A stretch of 64,000 bases of DNA. Origin: Lachnospiraceae bacterium. GTDB taxonomy: Bacteria; Bacillota; Clostridia; Lachnospirales; Lachnospiraceae. Every line of letters begins with the position of its first letter. Positions within the stretch are counted from its first letter, which is position 1. The DNA lies in NCBI GenBank assembly GCA_019424135.1, contig JAHYZZ010000004.1:1-64000 (forward strand), given 5' to 3'. Below the pieces are notes generated by a model. That model did not search any database. It was not told the DNA's origin and worked only from the letters and a program-made list of their open reading frames with translations. Below are positions 18,712 to 28,093 of this stretch, piece after piece. Made by a program: the position numbers and the translations under genes.

Positions 18712-19701
18712 TCAATTCTCCTTTATCGTTAAAAACAACAGCTCCATTACCAGATCAAAGTTGACATTGGCACGCAGTCTCGCTTTTGCTGTATCCAATG
18801 CCTTTAAGATCGTCTCGATTCCTTCATAAGAGCTCTTTTTTGCCTGTTCTTTAATATAAGAAATCTGCTCCTTAAAAACAACCTTGTCCATATCTTTTGT
18901 CGCTTTATATAATAAGACGTCCCGATACCATATCATGATGATATCCAGATAGTCTGTAATTTCTAATTTATAAGCCGTAATCCGGTTTACTGCCTGAACG
19001 ATCTCGCTAAGCTCCATCTCTTGAATATACTTCAGAAGCTGGATGGCTTCCTCCCGAATCTCGTTGAAATGCTCAGAATTTGCCAGCATAATAGCTCTTC
19101 CCAGATTTCCCTGGGCAAATGCCGTACACATATCCGCCTTATAATCCGGCACCTGCAGTACTTCCATCAAATATTTGCGGATCAGCGTATTCCGGATATT
19201 ACGCAGCCTTAGCATAACACATCTGGATGTGATCGTAGGCAAAAGCGCTTCCGCATTTTCCGTCAACAGTAAAAACACCACATATTCTGGCGGTTCTTCC
19301 AGAGTTTTTAACAAGGCATTCTGTGCCTGCTGTGTCATCAGCTGTGCATGGTCGATGATATACACCTTGTATGGTCCTTGATAAGGCTTAACCATTACCG
19401 TGTCATTTACCTGCTCCCGGATATCGTCCACACTGATCGTGCCCGGTTTTTCATGGGTCACTTTGATGATATCCGGATGATTTCCGCTCTCTGCCTGTTT
19501 GCAGGAATGACATACATTACAAGGATCCGGACCTCCTTTTTCACACAGCAGCGTCATGGCAAACAGACTGGCCAGCATTTTCTTCCCTGCCCCTCTTTCT
19601 CCGTTCAGGATATAGGCATGGCCTACCTGTCCCTTTTCTACCGCATTCTGAATGTACTTTATGATGTCCTTGTGTCCGACTACATCTTTAAAACTTCCCA
19701 T
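18712..19701 (-). CDS. holB: DNA polymerase III delta' subunit
   Basis: A 329-residue clamp-loader subunit. It opens with FKDVVGHKDIIKYIQNAV, has a P-loop (GERGAGKKML), zinc-binding cysteines (CNVCHSCKQAESGNHPD), a Walker B-like HAQLMTQQAQNALLKTLEEPP and an SRC-type motif (TITSRCVML). It loads the beta clamp together with DnaX and HolA. It overlaps the upstream guanylate-kinase-like gene by 14 nt and lies 4 nt before ricT. Confidence 0.93.
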   Translation of the reverse strand: MGSFKDVVGHKDIIKYIQNAVEKGQVGHAYILNGERGAGKKMLASLFAMTLLCEKGGPDPCNVCHSCKQAESGNHPDIIKVTHEKPGTISVDDIREQVNDTVMVKPYQGPYKVYIIDHAQLMTQQAQNALLKTLEEPPEYVVFLLLTENAEALLPTITSRCVMLRLRNIRNTLIRKYLMEVLQVPDYKADMCTAFAQGNLGRAIMLANSEHFNEIREEAIQLLKYIQEMELSEIVQAVNRITAYKLEITDYLDIIMIWYRDVLLYKATKDMDKVVFKEQISYIKEQAKKSSYEGIETILKALDTAKARLRANVNFDLVMELLFLTIKEN

Positions 19702-20275
19702 GTCGTATTTCCCCTATGATCTCTTCTAAACATTTTTCTTTCTTCTGGTTTACAAACCGTTTCCGGATCCCGAGTTTTCTCAGGTTTTCCTCAGAAAAAT
19801 CCCTGGTATCTGCAAGAAACCGCCTGCACATCTCCGCATATTCTGGTTTCTTCTGACTTCGCTCTCTTTTCAGCGCCCGCTCCAGCCTTTCACCGTCCTC
19901 TACTTCAATGTAAAGTGGAACCAGGTGCTCCTCGCCATAAAATTGACGCATCTTCTCGTAAGATTCCAGCGTACCAATGACCAGATAATCACCGCTGCCA
20001 AGATCAATCTGACCGTCATCCACGGTGGCGTACCGCCATGGTCCACAGACCGTGTCATAGACTCTTTGCTCTACCAGCTTCCCCTGATCCTCATACTCAT
20101 CCAGCACTTCATCTGTGACAAAAAAATACTCGACGCCATCTCTTTCTCCCTCCCGAATTGGACGGGTCGTATACAACGTGATCGTCTTAAGCTCCGGCAG
20201 CGCACTCTTTACTTCTTTAAATAACGTGTCCTTCCCGGAGGAGCTTTTTCCCATCATATAGTAGATTTTACCCAT
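19688..20275 (-). CDS. Guanylate kinase-like protein
   Basis: A 195-residue P-loop nucleotide kinase. The P-loop is MMGKSSSGKDT and the GMP-binding signature is TTRPIREGERDGVEYFFV, both typical of guanylate kinases. The P-loop differs from the usual GPSGAGKGT, so this may be a paralogue of the housekeeping gmk. It occupies the position of thymidylate kinase (tmk) in the Bacillus neighbourhood, yet lacks tmk features. It overlaps both the decarboxylase upstream (8 nt) and holB downstream (14 nt), so it is part of one operon. Substrate specificity is inferred. Confidence 0.8.
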   Translation of the reverse strand: MGKIYYMMGKSSSGKDTLFKEVKSALPELKTITLYTTRPIREGERDGVEYFFVTDEVLDEYEDQGKLVEQRVYDTVCGPWRYATVDDGQIDLGSGDYLVIGTLESYEKMRQFYGEEHLVPLYIEVEDGERLERALKRERSQKKPEYAEMCRRFLADTRDFSEENLRKLGIRKRFVNQKKEKCLEEIIGEIRHGKF

Positions 20276-21686
20276 GCCTCAACACCTCGATTCGGGAATC
20301 TTCTGCCAGTCCTTCCAATGTGAATCCCTGTTTCTTATACCATTGTAACATATCTGCCGCTTCTTGTGATACCCTTTCTCCCGGAACAATCAGCGGGCAT
20401 CCCGGGGGATAAAGATAGGCATATTCCATAGCTATTTCTCCTTCGCATTTTTCCCATAAAATCTTTCGAATCCTGTCAGTGGTGCCCTCTCTCATGGCTT
20501 CTGCCTCTCCCGGCGTTAATACCTGTTCCTGCCAGGGATATCCTCCCGCTATCGAAACAAATTCTTCTCTCCGGCAGTGGTCTGTCTGTTCGTCAATCCT
20601 TTTTAGAGCTTCCAAAAGCCGGTTCATCCCTTCCTCTGTATCTCCCACGGAGGTCATCAAAAGAACATAGCTTCCTGCCCGCATCTCCGGCTGCAGATGA
20701 TACTCTTCCACCAGTCTGTAATACAGTTCCAGACTGGAAATCTTTGCATCCTTTACCGAGACTACCAGCTTAGAAGGCTCCATAGAGGGAGTCCGAAACA
20801 GCCGAAGATTTTTTAACCCCTGCAGCTCGTTTCTAACTCTTCCCAGCCGTTCCGCATAAGATCCAAACAATTCGTCACTGTGCTCTGCTGCCAGATGGAT
20901 GCAACTATCCATCGATGCCATCAATACATAGGAGGGACTGCTGGACTGGAGCATGTGCAGATACTTTCTCACCCTCCTGCGGTCTGCCCTTTCCCCATTC
21001 ATATGAAGAAGAGCCGTCTGTGTCAGTGAAGGCAGCGTCTTGTGCAAACTGTGGATCACAATATCTGCACCTTTTGTATTGGAATTCTCTGGAAAATAAG
21101 GGTGAAAACCAAAATGCGCTCCATGCGCCTCATCCACCACCAATGGGATACCGTGCGCATGGACCGCCTCTGCGATCGCTTCTACATCTGACACCACTCC
21201 GTCATAGGTGGGGGATACAATGACCACCGCACGTATTCCGGGATGTTCCTTCAGCATTTCTTGGATGTCTTCTGCAGAAACTTCTGTATTTAACTGTGTC
21301 TGCGGATCAAATTCCGGATAAACATAAAACGGTCGGAGATCCTGCATCTCGATGGCATGATACACCGACTTATGACAGTTCCTTGCCACCAGGATCTCGT
21401 CTCCTCGCCGGGTGATCCCCAAAATAGCGCTTAAAATTCCAACTGTACTGCCATTAATGAGGAAATGGGTCTCCTGGGCATGGTACACGCTGGCTGCCAG
21501 CTCCTGAGCCTCCTTGAGGATGCCTTCTGCATGATGCAGGTCATCAAACCCGTCTATTTCTGTGATATCGATCTGGTAAGGGGATACCCCGCCGCACAGA
21601 TCTATGTTCCGCTTATGGCCCGGCATATGAAATCCGTAGTAATCCGAAGCCCCATATGCCGTCAGCCTTTCCATCAATGTATGCAT
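20268..21686 (-). CDS. Orn/Lys/Arg decarboxylase-family protein (YaaO-like)
   Basis: A 472-residue PLP enzyme of the Orn/Lys/Arg decarboxylase major domain. Visible motifs are SDYYGFHMPGHKRN, GSTVGILSAI, VDEAHGAHFGFHPYFP (PLP-stacking His and Asp) and IHSLHKTLPSLTQTALL with the PLP lysine near 218. The C-terminal substrate-binding domain contains YPPGCPLIVPGE. It lacks the N-terminal wing domain of the large inducible decarboxylases, like Bacillus SpeA and YaaO. The substrate (arginine or lysine) is undecided. The ATG at 21686 shares a TAATG with the stop of pgi. Confidence 0.88.
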   Translation of the reverse strand: MHTLMERLTAYGASDYYGFHMPGHKRNIDLCGGVSPYQIDITEIDGFDDLHHAEGILKEAQELAASVYHAQETHFLINGSTVGILSAILGITRRGDEILVARNCHKSVYHAIEMQDLRPFYVYPEFDPQTQLNTEVSAEDIQEMLKEHPGIRAVVIVSPTYDGVVSDVEAIAEAVHAHGIPLVVDEAHGAHFGFHPYFPENSNTKGADIVIHSLHKTLPSLTQTALLHMNGERADRRRVRKYLHMLQSSSPSYVLMASMDSCIHLAAEHSDELFGSYAERLGRVRNELQGLKNLRLFRTPSMEPSKLVVSVKDAKISSLELYYRLVEEYHLQPEMRAGSYVLLMTSVGDTEEGMNRLLEALKRIDEQTDHCRREEFVSIAGGYPWQEQVLTPGEAEAMREGTTDRIRKILWEKCEGEIAMEYAYLYPPGCPLIVPGERVSQEAADMLQWYKKQGFTLEGLAEDSRIEVLRHG

Positions 21687-23032
21687 TACAGTCTTTTCAA
21701 AAGTTCTTCTCTTTCTTTTTCATATCCAGGTTTTCCAAGCAGGGCAAACATATTTTTCTTATAGCTTTCTACCCCCGGCTGGTTAAAGGGGTTCACACCC
21801 AGGATATATCCGCTGACTCCGCAGGCAAATTCAAAGAAATAGAATAATTCTCCCAGCGAAAACTCGTCCTGTTTTGGAATGTTGACCATCAAGTTGGGCA
21901 CATTTCCATCTGTATGAGCCAATACAGTTCCATTCATGGCACTCTTGTTTACAAAATCCACATTCTTCCCTGCCAGATAATTAAGGCCATCAAGATCCAC
22001 CGGCTCTTCCTGAATGATAATCTCTTCTTTGGACTCTTCCACATTCAGGACCGTCTCATACATGATACGGCTTCCGTCCTGAATAAACTGTCCCATGGAG
22101 TGCAGATCGGTGGTCAGATCCACAGACGCCGGAAAGATCCCTTTCTGATCCTTGCCCTCGCTCTCGCCGTAGAGCTGTTTCCACCATTCGGATACATAGT
22201 GGAGGCTTGGCTCATAGTTTGCCAGAATTTCCACCGCCTTACCCTTTCTAAGAAGGATATTACGGACCGCTGCATACTGCATGGCATCGTTTTCTTCAAA
22301 TGCTGCGTTCAAAGCACGCTCTCTTCCCGCTGCCGCTCCGGCCATCAGTTGGTCAATATCTGCTCCGCTGACTGCAATTGGCAGAAGGCCTACGGCTGTC
22401 AGCACAGAGAAACGTCCGCCCACATCGTCTGGAACCACAAAGGACTCATATCCTTCTTCCGTTGCCAGGTTCTTTAATGCACCCTTTGCCTTATCTGTAG
22501 TGGCATAGATCCTCTTTGCCGCCTCTTCTTTTCCATATTTCTTTTCCAACATTTCTTTGAAAATGCGGAATGCAATAGCCGGTTCTGTCGTTGTCCCGGA
22601 CTTGGAAATGATATTGACAGAGAAATCTCTGTCCCCTACCACGTCAATGAGATGTTTCAGATATGTACTGCTGATACTGTTTCCTACATAATAAATCTCC
22701 GGCGTCTTACGGATTTCCTTTGATACCATATTATAAAAGTTATGGCGCAAAAATTCGATTGCTGCTCTTGCACCCAGATAAGAGCCACCGATTCCGATAA
22801 CGAGAAGTACCTCCGAGTCGTTCTGGATCTTTGCTGCCGCCTGCTTAATCCGTGCAAACTCTTCCTTATCGTAGTCTACCGGAAGATCAATCCAGCCAAG
22901 GAAATCATTTCCAGCTCCTTCTCTTCCTAGAAGCTCTGCTTTTGCCTGCTCGGTGATCTTCTTCATTGATACCATCTCATGGTCTGCTATAAATGTTTTT
23001 GCCTTTGAATAATCAAATGTAACTTTACTCAT
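21686..23032 (-). CDS. pgi: Glucose-6-phosphate isomerase
   Basis: A 449-residue phosphoglucose isomerase of the short Firmicutes type. Motifs: [53 protein letters not shown] and [21 protein letters not shown]. It interconverts glucose-6-phosphate and fructose-6-phosphate. I chose the ATG at 23032 (MSKVTFDY) because AAGGAG lies 8 nt upstream; the frame could extend to 23050 without a better site. Its stop overlaps the start of the decarboxylase gene. Confidence 0.95.
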   Translation of the reverse strand: MSKVTFDYSKAKTFIADHEMVSMKKITEQAKAELLGREGAGNDFLGWIDLPVDYDKEEFARIKQAAAKIQNDSEVLLVIGIGGSYLGARAAIEFLRHNFYNMVSKEIRKTPEIYYVGNSISSTYLKHLIDVVGDRDFSVNIISKSGTTTEPAIAFRIFKEMLEKKYGKEEAAKRIYATTDKAKGALKNLATEEGYESFVVPDDVGGRFSVLTAVGLLPIAVSGADIDQLMAGAAAGRERALNAAFEENDAMQYAAVRNILLRKGKAVEILANYEPSLHYVSEWWKQLYGESEGKDQKGIFPASVDLTTDLHSMGQFIQDGSRIMYETVLNVEESKEEIIIQEEPVDLDGLNYLAGKNVDFVNKSAMNGTVLAHTDGNVPNLMVNIPKQDEFSLGELFYFFEFACGVSGYILGVNPFNQPGVESYKKNMFALLGKPGYEKEREELLKRL

Positions 23033-23145
23033 GATCGTGACTCCTTCCATTCCTAATCCTTCGAAATATCATTTCCCCATTCCTTTTCTTTTGTGGAAAC
23101 GTACATCTATTATATTAGCAAATCAAGGGTCGTTTCGCAAGCGCA

Positions 23146-23928
23146 TCAGGCCATAAACTCTTCCAGAATCTGCCGAATCAGCACATCCTTGTCCACTTCT
23201 TTTTCTTTCTCCTCAGTCTTTGGCATTCCCTGTTGCACGGCCTTTTGTTCTTCAGCCATCTTCAGCCGGTTTTCCAAAAGTACACTTTCTTCTAATTTTT
23301 GATCCGGCTTGATTTCTTCTGATTTTTGTATCACAGCCGCAGCTTTTTCCGGCTCCTCCGTTGCAATGTGCGCCTCCGGCGCCATCACCTGGATTTCTTT
23401 TTGATGTGTTTTTTCATATTTACGTCTACAGACATTCTCCAGATAGTCTACCATATAATTTTTAACTGCATTCAACCGGTATCCTTCGTCTGTCGTCAGA
23501 TGGAACAGATATACAAAGACTGCAAGTCCTCCTCCGGCAGCTCCTGTTCGCAGTACGGCATCTCCCATGCCGTCCATCAGCACATACCACCCGCCAGCGC
23601 CTGCGATGCCAAGCACCAGGCACGCGGCGGCAGCTGCTTTTTCCATCCTTCTCCATGTATGCAGCTTCATCCCCGCCACCCGATATTCATACAGGTACTT
23701 GTCCACAAATACTTCTACATTTTCTACTGTGTCGCTGATCATACAGGCATGTTCAAACTTTGCTTTCACCAAACGCATCAGTGGATGATTACTCTTATTC
23801 ATATTGCCTGCCGCCCACACCAGTCGTTTCAGTGAAAGATTTACCACTATTTTACTCAAAATACCGGCTGTCGCCATGATCCCCATCAGCACATACAAAA
23901 TGCGCCCCTCCAATATGATTTCTAACAT
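23146..23928 (-). CDS. Membrane protein of unknown function, 260 aa
   Basis: The first about 30 residues form a transmembrane helix (ILYVLMGIMATAGILSKIVVN). A cytoplasmic helical segment follows, then two further hydrophobic helices (near 105-150: AAAAACLVLGIAGAGGWYVL and a second one), and a charged C-terminal half rich in Glu, Lys and Gln. The ATG at 23928 (MLEIILE) has AGGAGGG upstream. I do not recognise the family. It lies between pgi and mtnN with about 100 nt on each side, so it is probably its own unit. Confidence 0.65.
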   Translation of the reverse strand: MLEIILEGRILYVLMGIMATAGILSKIVVNLSLKRLVWAAGNMNKSNHPLMRLVKAKFEHACMISDTVENVEVFVDKYLYEYRVAGMKLHTWRRMEKAAAAACLVLGIAGAGGWYVLMDGMGDAVLRTGAAGGGLAVFVYLFHLTTDEGYRLNAVKNYMVDYLENVCRRKYEKTHQKEIQVMAPEAHIATEEPEKAAAVIQKSEEIKPDQKLEESVLLENRLKMAEEQKAVQQGMPKTEEKEKEVDKDVLIRQILEEFMA

Positions 23929-24055
23929 AAAAAGCCCTCCTTTTGACTGCATTATACTGGAAAATCAAAAGGAGCGCTTAAAAAGTGTTCTACAGATTCC
24001 GCGCAGTTTCTGGCGGATATTGTGGAACCATCTTCTTTTTTGTCTGACTCATTTT

Positions 24056-24751
24056 TTAAAGCATGCGGATCAGTTCTTTTACCAGCGCCACGCTGTGGGC
24101 GATTGCCTGCTTTTCAAAGGTAGGGTAATCCATCACCGCACTATTGTCAGCTTTGTCCGAAATTGCACGAATGATGACATACGAAACTTTGTTCAGGAAT
24201 GCCGCGTGAGCTATGGCAGTTCCTTCCATCTCTACACAAGAGGCGTGAAATGTCTGTTTGATCCATTCCTTACGTTCCTGATCGCCGATAAACTGATCCC
24301 CGCTGGCGATTCGTCCTGTGAAGGTCTGAATATCCGGATTCGCCTTTCTGTTTGCCTCAGAAGCTTTCCGGATCAACTTGGGGTCTGCCGGAAAGGCCAG
24401 GGTATCCATCTGGGGAACCTGTCCTGGTTCATAGCCAAAGGTGGCCGCGTCTACGTCATGGTACACCGCATCCGTAGAAATCACCATATCTCCGATGTTG
24501 ATCGCTGCATCCAGAGACCCTGCAATTCCGGTATTGATAATCGCCGATACCTGAAACTGCTGTGCCAGAATCTGTGCGCAGATTCCTGCATTGACTTTGC
24601 CGACACCGCTTCTGACTACCACGACCTCTTTTCCTTCCAGTGTTCCTTCCATAAATTCCATGGACGCCGTCTCTGTCACCTGATGAACATCCATAGCTTC
24701 TTTTAGCGCTGTTACTTCTTCTTCCATCGCTCCGATAATGCCTGTCTTCAT
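24056..24751 (-). CDS. mtnN: 5'-methylthioadenosine/S-adenosylhomocysteine nucleosidase
   Basis: A 231-residue nucleosidase that removes adenine from MTA, SAH and 5'-deoxyadenosine. Motifs: MKTGIIGAMEEEVTALKEAM at the start, RSGVGKVNAGICAQIL, TGIAGSLDAAINIGD, VEMEGTAIAHAAF with the substrate-binding Glu, and RAISDKAD with the catalytic Asp. The ATG at 24751 follows AAGGAGG. The longer frame to 24802 has no ribosome binding site. Confidence 0.95.
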   Translation of the reverse strand: MKTGIIGAMEEEVTALKEAMDVHQVTETASMEFMEGTLEGKEVVVVRSGVGKVNAGICAQILAQQFQVSAIINTGIAGSLDAAINIGDMVISTDAVYHDVDAATFGYEPGQVPQMDTLAFPADPKLIRKASEANRKANPDIQTFTGRIASGDQFIGDQERKEWIKQTFHASCVEMEGTAIAHAAFLNKVSYVIIRAISDKADNSAVMDYPTFEKQAIAHSVALVKELIRML

Positions 24752-24789
24752 ACTCTTCCTCCTTCCATACCTCACTCTAGCAGAATCCC

Positions 24790-24818
24790 TTGTGAACTGC
24801 AATATTTTCTGCTATAAT
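24790..24818 (+). promoter_or_regulatory. Promoter of the TSCPD gene
   Basis: TTGTGA (24790-24795), a 17-nt spacer and an extended TGCTATAAT ending at 24818. Confidence 0.7.
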
Positions 24819-24892
24819 ATAGTCTCGATAAATGGAAAAGCCCTCCTGGGCGGATTTCAAATCTTACTTGCAAAAGAGGAGGATGTACTGGT

Positions 24893-25135
24893 ATGGAATA
24901 TATTCCTCACGGTGTCTGTTCTCGTCTGATCCATGTGGATCTGGACGGAGATACGATTAAAAACGTAGAGTTTGTGGGCGGATGCAGCGGAAATACACAA
25001 GGGATCTCTCATCTGGTAAAAGGCATGAATGTTCAGGATGCCATCAGCCGGCTGGAAGGTATTCACTGTGGGAACAAGGCTACTTCCTGTCCCGATCAGC
25101 TCGCCCATGCTCTCAGGCAGGCGGCCGGTCAATAG
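24893..25135 (+). CDS. TSCPD domain-containing protein (TIGR03905 type)
   Basis: An 80-residue single-domain protein containing the name-giving TSCPDQLAHAL near the C-terminus, preceded by GGCSGNTQGISHLVKGM and HCGNK. The conserved cysteines suggest metal or nucleotide handling; this domain is also the tail of class II ribonucleotide reductases. The function of the stand-alone form is unknown to me. It has its own promoter and a strong terminator 6 nt after the stop. Confidence 0.85.
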   Translation: MEYIPHGVCSRLIHVDLDGDTIKNVEFVGGCSGNTQGISHLVKGMNVQDAISRLEGIHCGNKATSCPDQLAHALRQAAGQ

Positions 25136-25141
25136 CGCGCA

Positions 25142-25172
25142 AAAAGGATGCGGTAGTAATCCGCATCCTTTT
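25142..25172 (+). terminator. Terminator of the TSCPD gene
   Basis: AAAAGGATGCGG (25142-25153) and CCGCATCCTTTT (25161-25172) form a perfect 12-bp stem with a 7-nt loop. Confidence 0.92.
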
Positions 25173-25215
25173 CGTTCTTTTTTACCTTTTTCGTTCTCTT
25201 TTCGTCTGTTGCCGA

Positions 25216-25352
25216 GGAAGCTGTGGGACGCGCTGTCAGCGACGTCTTTAGCCCATAACATGGACCTTACGGTTTCTCAATGTAAGGATTTATTTATTTT
25301 TTTACTTGTTAAAAAAAATCATGCACCGCAGACGGCGCGCCCCACAGCCTCC
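25216..25352. repeat. Long imperfect inverted repeat in an intergenic stretch
   Basis: Positions 25216-25236 and 25332-25352 are inverted repeats with 18 of 21 positions matching (core GCTGTGGG...CGCGC). Between them lies a small hairpin CCTTAC/GTAAGG (about 25264-25286), and CCCG...CGGG follows near 25370. The arms are GC-rich in otherwise AT-rich intergenic DNA. No ORF uses them. Confidence 0.6.
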
Positions 25353-25436
25353 CCGGACTTTTGTAATTCCCGCGCCACGGGATATCACTTTACTTGCTTT
25401 TCTTAAATGCTTTTCTTCTCTGTTCGTTTTAGATGG

Positions 25437-25919
25437 TTATGGCTCTTCTACGTAGACGCCATCGGTAAAGGAACTGCTGACATCATTGTTAGCTGAATGA
25501 GCACATCTAACTCTATAATAATACCCACCTTCAACCTCCAACATTCTGTTTGACCCTACTCTATCAGTATTATAGTTCTCTTTCTGCCATCCGTCATAAG
25601 TGGACCATGCTGTATCACCTTTTTGTGCTCGCTCAATAATAACACCTACTTTTACTTTTTCAACCACTTGAGCCGCTATCGTTGTCCCTCCCGCATATAT
25701 CTTTCCTGGTCCTAAACGCACCACCTTTGAATAGCCGGTTAACAGGTCTACTCCTCTGGTCAACTTCGTATCATAACCAACAGACTCATCCTCCTGAGTC
25801 AATACAGAACCATCTAAAACAGGCTCGTCAGCCGCTGCCTGCACCTTCCCTGTTGAAAAAAATGGCATGCTGAAAACCAACAGAGCGATACAGCAGGCTG
25901 ACAAAATTTTCTTTTTCAC
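25437..25919 (-). CDS. Secreted protein of unknown function, 160 aa
   Basis: A classical signal peptide (MKKKILSACCIALLVFSMPF, cleavage near VQA-AAD) followed by about 130 residues without cysteine except one near the end. Small beta-rich Lachnospiraceae secreted proteins with this look exist, but I cannot name the family with confidence. Nearby motifs are GGTTIAAQVVEKVKV and YYYRVRCAHSANN. It sits upstream of the inverted-repeat region and downstream of a membrane protein gene, both on the same strand. Confidence 0.65.
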   Translation of the reverse strand: MKKKILSACCIALLVFSMPFFSTGKVQAAADEPVLDGSVLTQEDESVGYDTKLTRGVDLLTGYSKVVRLGPGKIYAGGTTIAAQVVEKVKVGVIIERAQKGDTAWSTYDGWQKENYNTDRVGSNRMLEVEGGYYYRVRCAHSANNDVSSSFTDGVYVEEP

Positions 25920-25990
25920 TCCTCACCTCCCGCCACACTTCTTTCTCCCTCATTATATAAACACACGAACTTACAAAAACTGACGTACTT

Positions 25991-26854
25991 TTAATAAAAA
26001 AATAAATTATTTAAAATATTATGTAATTCATCCTTAGACATCGTTCCTATTAAAAAATATTCCAGCCCTTGATAAGAAAATTGCGCGGAATATCTATTCT
26101 GGTCTGTTGTGTTTATTTCATATTCTTTTACTTCTATTTCACACGAACCCACTTGAATTTTGTATTGATCAACTATTTTATCCTCCACATCAACTCCCAA
26201 TGATGAAGTGTTATATGTCGCATTGATAAAATATAAAAGTGTTTTATTATTTATAGCATATACCAATTCTGCTGTATTCATTTGATAATCATATTCCATT
26301 CTATCAAACATCTTATTTTCTACACCAGACATGATTTTTACTGGTTCTACGCCATATGCATCCCGAATTGTCTGGTATGCTTCTTCTTCATCCTCCTCTA
26401 CGATCACCAGATTTTCATCACTGGAGTTAACTTTTTCAACTTCTCTATCGCCTACCAGGCTTTTTACCATCGTAACCATTCTCTCCTGTACGCCAAAGGC
26501 ATTTGCACTGACTCCACAAATTGCAGCCACCAGTGCTGCTACCGCAAAATACAGCTTCCATGGCTTGCGGCGACGCTTTATTTTACGCTCCTCTTCCTCC
26601 TGCATCGCCTTTCTTCCCAATTCCAGGGCACGACGGTCTTCTTCAGAGAGACGTCTATAGAGCTCTTCCTTTTCTGCCTGTTTGATCTTTTCTATCTCAT
26701 CATCCAGTTTGGCACGGATAGCCTCTTTGCTGCCCTCCGGCATCTGGATGTCATCTTCAGATTTATGCTTTTCGATATTCTGTTCTTCCTCTTCTGCCAG
26801 CTTTTTAAAATCTTTGGCAAGACGCTGTTCCAGCGCATCTTTCTTTTTATCCAT
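25991..26854 (-). CDS. Single-pass membrane protein with DUF4367-like C-terminus (possible anti-sigma factor)
   Basis: A highly charged cytoplasmic coiled coil (about residues 1-105), one transmembrane helix (WKLYFAVAALVAAICGVSANAF, near 107-128) and an extracytoplasmic domain. The end of that domain (QYSAQFSYQGLEYFLIGTMS-type strand, then KDELHNILNNLFF) resembles the DUF4367/DUF4179 domains found next to ECF sigma factors. A sigma factor gene lies 1.2 kb away on the same strand at 28094-28654, but murG separates them. The start at 26854 (MDKKKDAL) has GAGGA at good spacing; 26875 is the alternative. The anti-sigma role is inferred. Confidence 0.6.
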   Translation of the reverse strand: MDKKKDALEQRLAKDFKKLAEEEEQNIEKHKSEDDIQMPEGSKEAIRAKLDDEIEKIKQAEKEELYRRLSEEDRRALELGRKAMQEEEERKIKRRRKPWKLYFAVAALVAAICGVSANAFGVQERMVTMVKSLVGDREVEKVNSSDENLVIVEEDEEEAYQTIRDAYGVEPVKIMSGVENKMFDRMEYDYQMNTAELVYAINNKTLLYFINATYNTSSLGVDVEDKIVDQYKIQVGSCEIEVKEYEINTTDQNRYSAQFSYQGLEYFLIGTMSKDELHNILNNLFFY

Positions 26855-26893
26855 ATTTCTTTCCTCTTGTGCCATTACCGGACCTTCTTTCTC

Positions 26894-26921
26894 TTGACCA
26901 GAGCCTTAAGAAACGTATAAT
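26894..26921 (+). promoter_or_regulatory. Promoter of murG, with a leader hairpin
   Basis: TTGACC (26894-26899), a 16-nt spacer and TATAAT (26916-26921). Just after the predicted start lies a perfect hairpin, ATATGCTCT (26935-26943) with AGAGCATAT (26947-26955), in the leader before the ribosome binding site GGGAGG. Confidence 0.7.
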
Positions 26922-26983
26922 ATATAAATATAAGATATGCTCTGCAAGAGCATATGATACGTATATTAGCTTGGGAGGTCCTT

Positions 26984-28051
26984 ATGAAACGTATTATCTT
27001 AACCGGTGGCGGCACTGCCGGCCACGTCACTCCTAACATTGCACTTTTGCCTCGGCTTAAGGAGCTGCAGTACGATATCCACTACATTGGCTCCTACAAT
27101 GGTATTGAAAAAGAACTGATTGAACAGTTCGGAATTCCTTATCATGGTATTTCCTCTGGGAAACTGCGCCGCTATTTTAGTGTACAAAATTTTACGGATC
27201 CCTTCCGTGTTCTAAAAGGGCTTGGTGAAGCCAGACGGCTCATCAAAATATTAAAACCGGACGTCATCTTCTCCAAAGGTGGTTTTGTCTCTGTCCCTGT
27301 CGTTCTGGCCGGAAAACGAAGACATGTGCCTGTCATCATCCATGAATCTGATATGACTCCCGGTCTGGCAAACAAACTGGCTCTTCCATCCGCTACAAAG
27401 GTCTGCTGTAATTTTCCTGAGACGCTGACCCATCTTCCCGAGGGGAAGGCTGTACTGACCGGCTCCCCGATCCGTCAGGAATTATTATCGGGAGACAAAT
27501 TTAAAGCCCGGGAGTTTTTAGGCTTTACTTCCGACAAACCTGTGATCTTGGTCATCGGAGGAAGTCTTGGTTCCGTAGCCGTAAACGAAGCTGTCCGCGG
27601 TATCCTGCCCGAACTTCTGAAGTCTTTCCAGGTGATACATCTTTGTGGAAAGGGCAAACTTGATGATTCTCTTAAAAATCTTGAAGGTTATGCCCAGTTT
27701 GAATATATTAAAGATGAATTAAAAGATTTGTTTGCTCTTACAGACCTTGTGATTTCCCGTGCGGGAGCCAATGCCATCTGCGAGCTGCTTGCCCTCCATA
27801 AGCCTAATCTTCTGATTCCTCTTCCTGCTGCCCAAAGCCGCGGTGACCAGATTTTAAATGCCCGTTCTTTTGAACGTCAGGGCTACAGCATGGTTCTGGA
27901 AGAAGAATCCCTGAATCAGAAGGTTCTTCTGAATGCGGTTCACGAGTTATACAAAAACAGGGAAACTTATATTACTGCTATGAAGCAGTCCCCTCAGCAA
28001 AATTCTATCGATACTATTATTGATTTGATTGAATCTGTGGTAAATGCTTAA
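26984..28051 (+). CDS. murG: UDP-N-acetylglucosamine:lipid I GlcNAc transferase
   Basis: A 355-residue GT28 glycosyltransferase that makes lipid II on the inner face of the membrane. Motifs: ILTGGGTAGHVTPNIAL at the N-terminus, HYIGSYNGIEKELIEQ, PVIIHESDMTPGLANK, VIGGSLGSVAVNE and SRAGANAICELLALHKPNLLIPLP with the UDP-GlcNAc-binding site. The ATG at 26984 has GGGAGG upstream. It is monocistronic with its own promoter and terminator and runs opposite to the genes on both sides, rather than sitting in a dcw cluster. Confidence 0.95.
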   Translation: MKRIILTGGGTAGHVTPNIALLPRLKELQYDIHYIGSYNGIEKELIEQFGIPYHGISSGKLRRYFSVQNFTDPFRVLKGLGEARRLIKILKPDVIFSKGGFVSVPVVLAGKRRHVPVIIHESDMTPGLANKLALPSATKVCCNFPETLTHLPEGKAVLTGSPIRQELLSGDKFKAREFLGFTSDKPVILVIGGSLGSVAVNEAVRGILPELLKSFQVIHLCGKGKLDDSLKNLEGYAQFEYIKDELKDLFALTDLVISRAGANAICELLALHKPNLLIPLPAAQSRGDQILNARSFERQGYSMVLEEESLNQKVLLNAVHELYKNRETYITAMKQSPQQNSIDTIIDLIESVVNA

Positions 28052-28056
28052 GATCC

Positions 28057-28091
28057 ACCCCCGCCTGGACGGATTAACCGTCTGCGGGGGT
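28057..28091. terminator. Terminator between murG and the sigma factor gene
   Basis: ACCCCCGC (28057-28064) and GCGGGGGT (28084-28091) pair, with an inner GACGG/CCGTC stem, followed by TTTT. The genes converge here. Confidence 0.88.
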
Positions 28092-28093
28092 TT

